Source: Helicostylum pulchrum (taxonomy: Eukaryota > Mucoromycota > Mucoromycetes > Mucorales > Mucoraceae). From it: a DNA stretch of 64,000 nt. The notes under the pieces were generated by a model that did no database searches, was not told where the DNA came from, and worked only from the letters and a program-made list of their open reading frames with translations. Of the stretch, positions 43,262-53,563 are shown in pieces. Numbering within the stretch: the first letter of the stretch is position 1; each line of letters begins with the position of its first letter. Made by a program: the position numbers and the translations under genes. The stretch lies in the NCBI GenBank assembly GCA_025677825.1, contig JAIXMO010000005.1:186001-250000 (forward strand). Direction: 5' to 3'.

Positions 43262-44290
43262 AACTGTGTCCGTTAAAATAAATATAAAGAGGGAAGTAGT
43301 TTAATGTGTCGCCACAGTAAACGCGGATAACAAGGTTAAGAAAAATTATTCATGTGCTCCAAATTTTGAAACAGTAATATTTGCCAAAAAAAACCAGTAT
43401 GTGATGAGGTCATCTCTCCTTTTTTTGGTATTTAAGAACTGGTTTTTTTTCTGTTTTTTTTTTTCATCTTTTTCTTTATATTCATAATATATAATAGCTC
43501 TCAATGTTAGCTATGAACCTTGTATTTCTCTTCTTAGGCTCGTCCTTAATATCGCTGTTCGGTAACAGGGCAAGTTCTCTGTTTCCTGCATGTCGTAAGT
43601 AACTGTTTTTTTCTCTGTATTTTTTCTTTTCTTTTTCTTTATTATTCATAACACATAATAGCTCTCGATGCTAGTTATACACCTTTTCCCCCTCTTCTTA
43701 GGTTAGCCCTTTCTCTCGCCGTTCAGTAACAGGGCAATTTCTATGTTTCCTGCATGTCGTAAGTAACTCTTTTTTTCCTAAAGATATGGTAATCATGAAC
43801 ATTTTATTGTTTTGTAGCCGGCTGGTACTCCTCCGGTTTGAAAAGCTTTTTTCCGTTTGTACCAAATTTCGCGTCTCCTCACGTTTGGGAGAAAACTTTC
43901 CCTGAAAAGGTTTGTAAACCCTTGACCCCCAAGGGTTTGTTACAAGAAGTACTCGCTCCGGGTATTTGTCTTTTGGCTGACGAGCCAAAAGGCCTTATGG
44001 CTGTTCCCCCTCCTGTCTGTCCCATCTCTTCTCGCCCTCCAACTCCTTCGCCACCTCCACCGCTGCCGCCCGTAGTTTATTACGTATCACTTTTTTCCCG
44101 CCTTTGCCTATCCGGCTGTCTCCCTCTCTCCTTTTCACTGAAACTTTCGCTTCAACAGCGGAGGTTTCATCCAAAAAACTGCAAGTAGAAGGGTTTAACC
44201 CCAGCTACTTGCGGTTTGTAACAAGTATGGACTTCGAATTCCTAACAGCTCTCATATTCAACACATGTTACTTAATAAAATTTTAAATTT
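43262..44290 (+). repeat. Diverged partial copy of repeat R (copy 4)
   Basis: Begins at tgtccgttaaa.. (matching ~1010 in copy 1) and ends shortly after gene A. Clearly older than copies 1-3: many substitutions, yet splice sites, exon 1 length and hairpins A, B, C, E and F are retained (43893-44212). Gene B is absent. Confidence 0.8.
43504..44286 (+). pseudogene. R gene A, copy 4: diverged, frameshifted, exon 1 tandemly duplicated
   Basis: Exon 1 is 43504-43594 (91 nt; MLAMNLVFLFLGSSLISL, signal-like) with donor gtaagt. A second, decayed copy of exon 1 plus donor follows at ~43665-43765 and contains an in-frame tag. Exon 2 begins at 43818 after ttttgtag and reads PGWYSSGLKSFFPFVPNFAS.., KPLTPKGLLQE, CLLADEPKGLM, as in copy 1. 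A frame change lies near 44080-44130. The conserved end (TFASTAEVSSKKLQVEGFNP..) is then in another frame and stops at 44284-44286. The 63-bp duplicated unit (hairpin D) is absent, so one hairpin of this type appears ancestral. Confidence 0.55.
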
Positions 44291-44860
44291 TGAGCTCCGG
44301 CAGATAACTTGGAAGAGTTCAAAAACTATTTAAAGTGTTAATAAGGTTCGCATTTAAGATACAAAGCCAATATAGATCAACTGACTTAAATGATCGATAG
44401 ATATACCAATAATTTTGAAATACATGTATTTCTTGTTTAAGAAACGCGGTTTTTGAGTAACCACGTTCACTTTCTCGAATATTCTTAATGGTAAAGATCC
44501 AGTAATTGACATATTTAAAAAATAAACTCGTGATTTTGAGCGAGGAAGCCACATTTTATTACACAAGAAATATGTGCAAGGTAAGATGACTTTGGAAGGA
44601 AGTATTCGTTATGAACCTATTTTTTTGATCTTTAAACATTATTATGTATAGTCGGTTTGACTAAATATCTAACGAGAGTTATTTTAAAGTACTCGAAATA
44701 ATTTGTTTTAAACAATTGCTCGTTTGCTACACAACCGTAAGTGTCTGTACGAGTATTGGATTTAAAAAATGTGTATTTTTTCCATGGCTCTTTTAACTGA
44801 AAAGGAGTTTTCTTTTTTGGGATAACTACCCTTCTTTTTTTCTTTTATAATAAATTGCGT
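44291..44860. other. Intergenic region
   Basis: No convincing gene; two overlapping short minus-strand frames at 44319-44566 have no recognisable features. Confidence 0.35.
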
Positions 44861-44863
44861 TAT

Positions 44864-47093
44864 AATGAGCCATTTAGAACTTATTGGTGAAGAAAGAACT
44901 CTATGTTCCCACTCGACATCAACGAATCGATCTATTTCAGCATTCAACAATAGCAATATTGAAACTGAAACTGAAAAAGTGTTGTTATTGGACGTATCCA
45001 GTAACAAGGAATGAATGGCTAATATTACTCGCAGGGGTTACAACACATGCATTACACACTTAATCGTACATAAAACTATAGCCGTTAGCGCAGACGACAG
45101 GGAGAGAGTTCCGATAAAAGATGGAAAACAAGAATCTGCTACTGAAGATGTTCCGATTACTTATAATATCACTGCCCCTATAAAACAACATATGAACTCA
45201 AATCACAGTAAATTTCTGTCTATTTCTCGAGATGGAAAATATGTCGCTTTATCTTTTTATTACAGTCCTGGTACTATAAAAAATCGAAAACGTTGAATGC
45301 TATATTTTTGAAGTCGATGTAAATAATAAATTTACACGATGCACTTCTCCAAAATTAAATGGGCGGGCTGTGTTCTTGAATAACGAAAGGGGCTTTTTAT
45401 TGCTTGTTAATGCGGATTCTATAAGATACGATGTTTTTCTTAGAAACCCGTATAAAAACATTGTATTTGATTTAGATATTTTTCTACTGGGCGTCGAACC
45501 AGTTTTGCCAATGTTTCATGATTCATATTTTAAAAGTTCTCCTTGGCTTGATCTTCCGGAAGATCCGGATAATGATGTAAAAAAGATCATTACGTTTACA
45601 AGGTACATTCGTCAGAATATTTTAATCACACCTTTTGAAACTATTCGTATTTGGTCACTCTCAAAAAAGTGTATACTCTTGAGCTCGATTAAGGCCAAAG
45701 AACAACACATCATGGCGTTTTCAAAAAGCGGTAGTAAAGGCGGTGCAGCTGCTGAAAATGAAATCGAAAACAATAAACTTACCACCGCTTATAGCGAAGA
45801 AAATCGAGTAGTAAATATTTAAAACGTCAAAAATGGTTTACTTGTCTATAACTTGAAGATACAAAAGGAGAATCTCAATGGTGATTTTAGTATTACTCAC
45901 ATGTATTTTTGTTTTGACAATCGGTACCTGGCTGTATTTGGATGGGACGGCAAGTATGTGATTTTCGAAATCTGGTATTTTGGTTCGAGGAAATGCATCT
46001 ATGAAGCAAGTAGAAATATGGGTGACAGCTATAAGAACCTTTATAGATTTGAAGGCCTTCGAACCCTTTGTCATGGAAAAACACAATCGTAATGGGGAAA
46101 ACTACTTGACGGGATTTTATATGTCTAAAAAGAATGACAATCGATTTGAAACCAATTTTTTAGATTTACATATAGATACAAAGGCTGACTCGAGTATAGT
46201 TTGGAAAAATGATATTACTTATGTATTTGTCGATTATAACAAAATAGACGATAGTTTATCGGATTTCCGAAACGTCAAATATGGCAATATCAATATTGGA
46301 AACGAAGAGTATCTGATCCGCTTCGGAATATATACAATTCAACTTTGGAAATTAGGCCCTGATACTAAAAAAAAAGGGGGGGGGGGGGCCCTATACGCGA
46401 CGAAGATGGGCTTATTTATATAAGAGCTTACAAAGGGCCGGATTATCGGCTCGATTATTCGTTCCGCGAAACCTGGGTATTTCCTAAAGATAGCACGATC
46501 GACTTTACTGGAGGCAAAATATCGCATAGATTAAAAGTTAATACAGCGAAAAAAGTTGAATGTCGAGAGAATCCTAAACATTATCATACGGAGGAAATAT
46601 TTCTAATGTGATGTGCATTTTATATTCGTGCATCATTGTACTCATTGTTTTCAATCTTATTATGTAAGTTATAATTGACAAATTATGAGCTTATACTTAT
46701 ACAGTTTTATATAAAGTGCACTTATGGCAAGGGCAGTTGAGGAAGTACGAAAATGCGGGGGAAAAGCCTGGTAAGTTAACCAAAGTGACATTTGTCGTAC
46801 GTTACTGATACTCTTTTATTTGCAATTTATTTATTTAGGGTCGGTCACTTTGCTGGTAAATATAAGTAAACCATTGTTTAGATTAGTTGGAAAAGCCAAC
46901 ATATATTATTCGTCATAGCTGTTGTATCAGAAATTGAACTTTTGTGGTGCTCCAAGGCGGAACGAGATGATCGAAAAAATAATCCTTCGCATATTTATTA
47001 TGTAACAAAAGAAGAGACTATACATAAGCAAGAGGAAGAACTTTATAGAAAACTAAAAATCGAACCGAAAATTCCCCAAGCCATCCGCTACTA
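44864..47093 (+). pseudogene. Decayed member of a WD40-like/ion-transport multigene family
   Basis: Consecutive same-strand pieces in shifting frames: MSHLELIGEERTLCSHS (44864, stop at 45012), MANITRRG..FLSISRDGKYVALSFYYSPG (45015-45296), FLNNERGFLLLVNADSIRYDVFL..NPYKN and TPFETIRIWSLSKK (45370-45822), YLAVFGWDGKYVIFEIW, then GNINIGNEEYLIRFGIYTIQLWKLG. A ten-G run at ~46377-46387 shifts the frame into RDEDGLIYIRAYKGPDYRLD, YSFRETWVFPKDSTIDF and EYHHTEE-like YHTEEIFLM. After a short gap come VGHFAGKYK and a tail AVVSEIELLWCSKAERDDRK..RKLKIEPKIPQAIRY. Repeated DGKYVALSF/IRIWSL pieces suggest WD40-like blades. The tail after a missing membrane region suggests an ion-transport-type protein; this family guess rests on memory. 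Clearly non-functional. Confidence 0.5.
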
Positions 47094-47168
47094 GTAGAAA
47101 GTTCGTATCTCCTAAATAAATACTCCCAAATAAAACAAATATTAAAAAAAAGGAAACTCTTTATTTAT

Positions 47169-48741
47169 TCATTCAGTTGGAGTTACCAGCAAAGTTTGAC
47201 TTTGACCGGGGCGAAGTACAATATTATATTTATCTTGGTATAAGCCAAGATTTTCGCCAGTCCAGATATCTTTCAAGCGAGCGTTTTTAAGTCCGATATC
47301 GACGAAATTGATTGTTACCTCATGACTTAGGCCCAACATGAAAATATAAGTATGTGCATTGATGAGACAAACATAAATACGGCCATCTTTTAATTTTTTC
47401 CACCATACTTGTTTTCTATTTTGCCAGACATTACCAGAGCCAATAGGACGAGCCATGACACCACTTTGGTGAATTTCCTGCATTTCTTGATGGTTGTACC
47501 ACGCCAAATACTTATCGGGAATTGCTCGAGGATCGGAACCTAAACAGAAGACGGAAGATACCATTGCCCAGAAAGTGATACATGTTTGACGTACATCATC
47601 ATTATCCAGTCCATCTACGCATCTTCCGTTTACAGTCATACCTACAAGTACAGCATCTAAATCGATGTAGAAACCGTAATCGCTTCCTACTACGCATGTA
47701 TTCGCCCACTGTTCACAAGGAGTAATACGTTGCATAATACGATGTGAGGAAGTCATTGTTTTAGTAGAATAAGATTCGATATCTACATAGACTCGAGCGC
47801 CGTTACATATTTGAGCCCATTCGTCAGCATAAGTTGGATCTATATACCAAGATATTTCAACCCACATGTCATACCTCTTGAAAGCTTTATTCATCATGGC
47901 AGTACAAGCACGGTTATCAGGAGCAGTAAATGGATAATACTCACTTCCTCCACCGGGTCCTACGGCGTCTAATTTAATAAAGGAAACACCCCACTCGTGG
48001 AATGCATCAGCGATGGAATCATAATATTTTTGGACGAAGTCATTGTGTTCATCTGGCATATAAGTGGTGCCCTTGAATCCACACCCGTCTAATTTTGAAG
48101 GCACTAATTCATCCAATGTATGTGTGGTACCTTTAATATACTTTTTGAGGTTAGCGCCATCACATCGTATACCTGGCAAGATATAGATTCCCAATTTATG
48201 GCCATTCTTTTTTAAATAGTCAGATAGTGGTTTTAACCCGTTGGGGAATACATCCTTACGAACTGCCCATCTTCCATACTCGTCACATTCATTACACCTA
48301 AATTAAAATTTTAATATGCTTTATTATTTGCTTTGTGTGTTTAGTTTTTTACTTACCATCCTGAATCCAAGTTGATGTATTCGTAATTAGGTAATTTCTC
48401 CTTCATGGCGTCTGAAAGATCTTTAATAGCTTCTTCTGAAAACCTAAAATTAAAGTTGTGTGTAAACAAACAGTAAATTAGGGTTTCTACTATATAGAGT
48501 TATGGTACCATGGTTGAAGATGTTTTCCGCCGTAACCTGGTACGTCGTCCAGTAATTGAGTTGACCAAGTTGAGAAACCTAAAACTGGCTTTTTTGCATA
48601 CTCTGGCACACTTCTGTTTTTTTTTATCTTTTTTTTTTAGTCAAAGTCATTGAATAAAAAGACAATTAAAATGCTTTTTTTATACTTTTTTGAAGTTGCA
48701 CTACTAGAACTAGGTGTGATTTTGGAATTATTGTTTGACAT
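47169..48741 (-). CDS. GH27-like glycoside hydrolase (alpha-galactosidase family), no signal peptide
   Basis: Retaining (beta/alpha)8-barrel glycosidase. Exons (minus): 48741-48686, 48613-48509, 48443-48357, 48297-47169; 458 residues. Motifs: PVLGFSTWS at strand 1, NLDSGWCNECDEYGRW, KLGIYILPGIRCDG, and the nucleophile strand VSFIKLDAVGPGG, where GH27/GH31-type enzymes carry KYD/KLD. Then MWVEISWYIDPTYADEWAQICN and the acid/base region YVDIESYSTKTMTSSHRIMQR, followed by DLDAVLVG and the C-terminal beta domain (SHEVTINFVDIGL). The N-terminus MSNNNSKITPSSSSATSK is polar, so the enzyme appears cytosolic rather than secreted, unusual for the family. Substrate unknown; alpha-galactosides or related sugars are likely. 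Confidence 0.85.
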
Positions 48742-48814
48742 TAGATGGAGAAGAAGGAAGAAGAAGAAGGAAAAAAGGGTCTGCTGTTTAAAATGATTTA
48801 TTTATATTATTTAT

Positions 48815-50176
48815 TTATGATATTAATCTATTGTCAAGTTCTTTTCTGAAAGCAGTAATTCTTTGCATTGAGTAATAAAAGTAATCAAAATCGATTTCAC
48901 TTTGACTTGCCTGAATCAAACCCCAAAGAGCCCAAAATAAGTGACAAGCCATCTTCCAGTCGTTTACTTCTTTTAGTAATGAATCGACGTCATTACTGTA
49001 ATAGGAAGATATGAAGGAAGCTTGTTGTTCTCTTGTAGGGTATTGATCTAAATGTAACATGGCAGGATTTGAACTATGATAATCATACATCCACTCACAA
49101 AAATGATTTACAATATCAAATCCTCTAGGATTATAACCAGCGTATTCAAAATCAATGACAACTAATTCATTTGTGCCATTAATTTTAAGTATATTTCCAT
49201 ATTGCGTCTAAAAGAAATGATTGGTTTAAATAAAATAAAAAACTCCATTATTGCTTTTGTTCACTTACATCATTATGCGCAAATACAGTTGGGCTATTAT
49301 TTTTACCGAGAATGATCTTACATAGTTCAATATCATTACGTAGTTTTACTAAATTAAGATGGTTCTCTATTTGATCCTTCCAGTTATGATTTATAGCTAA
49401 TAATTTAGGTATTAATTCAGTAGATAATGCAAGATACCATTGATCTATATTCTTCCAAACTTCTAATTTGTCAGTGGTTGAAGGTGGATATAATTCAACA
49501 ATTGAATGTAATTGATATAATCTAGATGCAATTTGTTTAGATACAGATGCTTCTCGAATATCACTTCTGGTTAATGTAGTTGATGGTAAATATTCTTCAA
49601 ATCTACCATTACCAAAAATACCTAATAGCTTAGGTCCAATATTCAATTCAGACAGTCTTGATAACCAATCAAGTTCCTTCTTTCTATCCAAAATTTGATC
49701 ACATCCAGCACCATAAACACGTAACAACATACGCTTTCGTCCCACTGTAACAAAGAATACTGCATTAGTTAAAGCTCCACTCACTCTATCTACACTGAGA
49801 TCTTGATCTAATGATTTTGGTGATACCCAATCCAAAAATAAGGTCGATATTAATAACTGTACAGATCGTTTAAATTCATCGCCCTTTAATACTCTATTAT
49901 CATTATTATTATTATTAGTTTCGTGACAGCATATATGACAAATTGAAACACTTACGATAAATCAATCACTTGTTGACAGTGTGGTATTTTTACCTGCTTA
50001 TTATGTTGTTTAGGTTTCTTATTTACAATAGTTACAAGTGACTCCTGTATATTGGAATCAATCTTGAGTAAGGCAGGGCTACTCTTGCTACGCGTAGAGG
50101 CCCTTAATTTACCAATTTTGTTCTTTAATAAGGTAGATAAGCCGGGTCTTGATGAGGATTCAGTTTTAGTTGTCAT
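48815..50176 (-). CDS. Choline/ethanolamine kinase
   Basis: First step of the Kennedy (CDP-choline/CDP-ethanolamine) pathway. Exons (minus): 50176-49956, 49893-49269, 49207-48815; 412 residues. After a basic Ser/Thr-rich N-terminus (~70 residues) comes the kinase-like fold: RVSGALTNAVFFVT (P-loop-like), RKRMLLRVYGAGCDQILDR, IGPKLLGIFGNGRFEEYLPS, the Brenner motif FAHNDTQYGNIL assembled across a phase-0 intron, and the choline-kinase motif VVIDFEYAGYNPRGFDIVNHFCEWMYDY. The C-terminus has the helical end typical of CKI1/EKI1. Whether choline or ethanolamine is preferred cannot be decided here. Only 73 bp separate its 3' end from the start of the downstream GH27-like gene on the same strand. Confidence 0.94.
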
Positions 50177-51675
50177 TTTTTTTTTTATTTAGTTAAAAAA
50201 GAAAAATAAAAAAAATAAAAAAAAAGAGATTTCAGCCCTCTTTTTATCTTTTTTCTTCTTTTAAAACCCAGTAAAAGAGATCTCTGTACTGGGGAAGCAC
50301 GTGAATATTTTTTACTTTATGTTTTTGTCGTTACTTTTGTACATATAAGAAAATAGAGCTTTTTTTTTCTTTGCAGTCATAAGATTATGCACTCTAATTT
50401 TCAAGAACCAGTTATTTATCACAAGTAAAAAAAATAGAAATGTGTAAGAGACCTCACGTTTTTTATACTCTACCCAATCATACATCGTGTGAAAAAGTCT
50501 TGATAGAGGAGAGACCACACACATCTCTCTTTTTTTTTTTGCATAAAGAAGTGATCGTTACCTATCAAAAACGTGTGTCACTTTTATATGTCTTACTGCG
50601 ACTTCTTTTTTTTAAAGAAATGAAATGGTGTTTTATGACTACTGAGTACAGCTTAAAAATTCCCGGTTTTATATATGAACGGGGCCTGAGTTACTTTCCC
50701 ATCTAAAATAAAAAAGAAGCTTTTCCAATAAAATAAAAAAAGATAAGGATATATTGTATATTCCATGCGTTACACAGTAATGTTAAGCTTTACATTGCCA
50801 TTGTATCAGCGACATAAAACCAATACTTTTAAGATGATGTCTACTTTATTGCCTATTATAGCTAAACAGCGGCGCATGCATTTGTTTGACTGGTTTTGTT
50901 GTAGTATAATGCTTAAAATAAAAACGCCTTTCTTACCAATTGTATACTTTACGCCGAAAAAACAAGATACTGTAACTGTTTGTTTTGATGTAGAAAACTC
51001 TCGCCCAGATGACCTTGATAGAATAGGGAAATGTTTGTCAATAGATACCTTCCTCTCCTATGGATTGTGATATAAATAAAATGACCTCAAGTCACCCAGT
51101 AATGTAAATAATATAGTATAGTACCTGAGAGAAAGAGAAAACGTTCCTTCGCTATATATTATTCCTACATACAAAGGCAAGTTCTGTATACTGCTGTTCA
51201 TAGCGTGCAACACAGTATTTTTAGAGCAAAATATGTACAGACGAAGAGAAAAAGAAAAAAGCACTAACTTGATTTGGATATATTTCTATTACTAACTACT
51301 GTACCTGTGAATCATCATAGTTCTGAAACAAAGTTACTATTATATTACCAACCGCACTGCACTTTTCGGAAGACGATTCGTCAGTGACATCCCTTATATT
51401 TTTTTAAGAAAAACAGGGATTCTGTAAAATATTGTAAGTCTGTAAAGCCGCGGGGCGACGCCTACAAAGAACAAAATACCCTGAAACGTATGAAAAATAA
51501 GTTACAGGAATATAAAAATAGTATCGCTTCACTTATAAGTAAGCACAAAAAGGCGTTTGCCCACACCAAAGGGTAGCAAACGCAATCCAGGTATCCAGGT
51601 CATTGGCAACTTGATCAGGATTTGATAGGATATTTGACGGAGCTAAAACATAAATCGGTAATAACTAAAACAGAC
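50177..51675. other. Intergenic region with unsupported short frames
   Basis: About 1.5 kb. Frames at 50440-50706 and 50765-51070 begin with ATG, but no motif is visible. A short GC-rich pocket (aagccgcggggcgacgcct) lies near 51445. No gene supported. Confidence 0.35.
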
Positions 51676-51693
51676 AAGAAGAAACACGTATAC

Positions 51694-52990
51694 TAACATG
51701 CCACTATAGTTCGCTGATGAAGAGCTAGCGAATATGATCGAAGAAATAAATAAGGGAGACAAGGAAAATATTTCGATCGTTGATTCCACGATATCAAACT
51801 CTAATACAATTGTTGGAAGTGGTAGTGGGTCCGTAAACATTACCCAAACAAAAGTATTCTTGTTTCTGTTATGTTTTTATTGTAAATGTTCAATATTTCT
51901 TACATACACTCAAAAATAGGAAAAGAGGAAACAAAGCGAAAATCAAGAGAGGCACGGTGAAAAGAAAAAAGGGCTCGTTTGCGTTACTTAAACCAAAGAA
52001 GAAATGAAAGCAAGAGTGAATTCAATTGCATTCATAAAGTTGAACGATAAAGATATTTGCGAAAACGAAACTATTTCCAATGAATATGCTAGTAATATGA
52101 ACGAGTCATATAACAACAAATACATCAACAATTATCCTGTCACCAAATCATTTTTAAATGACGCGCTTAATCAAGGAATCGAAAATCTTTTGCCCTGGAT
52201 AGGTTAGCACGGATTTGATAATACCAATTCTGAAGATACGAAAAAAGCAATACTCTTGATTAGGTTAATCTTGACCGGTTTTTATGCCAATTGCTGGAAG
52301 CCATTACCTACCAACTCTTTGAATGAACATACGCCATTTGTAGAATATGTTGTGCCCATATTCAAGTATTACAGCGCCGTTTACAATGATTTAGCGTTTC
52401 AGTGATAAAAAAGACAAACTTTATTGTGTATACACTATCCAATCTAACTTTAATTGTATGATTTAAATGTAGGTGTGAGAAGGGTCTTAAAACGAACAAA
52501 TGTATTGTATACTATAACACAGATGACAAAGCTAAAAAGGCGTTTAACAGATGGTGCTGGTTTTTTTGTCGTAGGTAACACATGAGAATTTATTGTTCGA
52601 ATCATCGGGGTAACAATACTTTAACAGAGTACAATGTACTTATTTATATGTAGATATAGGGAAGAAAATGACGACCATACGCAAGACGTTATTATGAAGC
52701 TACTCGAATGTAGTATCAGAGCGTTAAAGATGGAGATGGAAAACGTCAAGGATGCGTCATTCGAGTCTTACAAGAAGAGAAAGTTCTTCACATATCTGTA
52801 CGCTGGTGACAAATTAACAATGCTTAGTACTTCCGTTGTAAACCAAGAAAAGTGGGGCTATACACTCTGTTAGAGAATCCTTTGCTCCCAAAACATGGAA
52901 TGCGCGTCTTAGATGGCTGAAGGTGATGGATCTCATCTTTTATACCAAGGTAGAGTTTGTGTTGATAGTAAAAAAAGAAAAAACGAATTA
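51694..52990 (+). pseudogene. Decayed unknown protein of a probable multi-copy fungal family
   Basis: Successive pieces on one strand: an ATG with an amber two codons later (MPL*FADEELANMIEEINKGD, 51698), then MKARVNSIAFIKLND (52004) to SFLNDALNQGIENLLPWIG and, past a stop, NTNSEDTKKAILLIRLIL and PFVEYVVPIFKYYSAVYNDL. Next are CEKGLKTNKCIVYY, then REENDDHTQDVIMKLLECSI and SYKKRKFFTYLYAGDKLTMLS (52660-52860). After a frame change at ~52870 come SFAPKTWNARLRWLKVMDLI. The order and direction fit one protein of roughly 400 residues, broken several times. I do not know a function for it. Confidence 0.35.
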
Positions 52991-53563
52991 CTAATGATTA
53001 ATTTAAAAAAGACAATGCTTGAAGAACAGAAAGAAGTCGCAGCAATTCTTGAAAGTGAACACAGTGGCTGGACACAAGTGTCATAGGGTACAAGCATTGA
53101 GTACTTGCCTAAACTATGATAGCTTTTAAAAGAACTCTCTCTTATATACTATATACCACCTATCAAATACGCAATGGAAATAATAATATTAACGCTCAGT
53201 GGAGTCGTCGCCCTGCGGGTTTAGAGACAATATTTTACAAATATGATATTCATTTTTTTATAAATAAAAATCGTATTTTCAGCATTGACTTCTTTATCTC
53301 TAACTTTCTTATAAGATACCCTCTTCGAGGGGATATAACAGTCAACATAGGCCTCAGTCAAGTGTTAAACCTGTAGTTGACAGTAATTACCTGCCCCTCC
53401 TAAACTCATAAAGTAAAATCACAAACTGGTATATAAATCTCTTAAAAAGAAGTTCGTTATTATTATTAGATTACATTAAATGTGTAAGTGTGTGTGGGGG
53501 GTTAGACATAAATTAATATTTACAAAATAGAAAGTGTGTGTGTGTGTGATTTTAGAGAGAAAA
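52991..53563. other. Intergenic region
   Basis: No supported gene; includes a (gt)n-rich stretch at 53485-53550 next to the kinesin stop codon. Confidence 0.4.

Noticed and set aside
50765..51070. 101-codon open frame starting MRYTVMLSFTLPLYQRHK
   Set aside because: No recognisable motif or homologous copy within the window; not listed as a gene, though it cannot be excluded.
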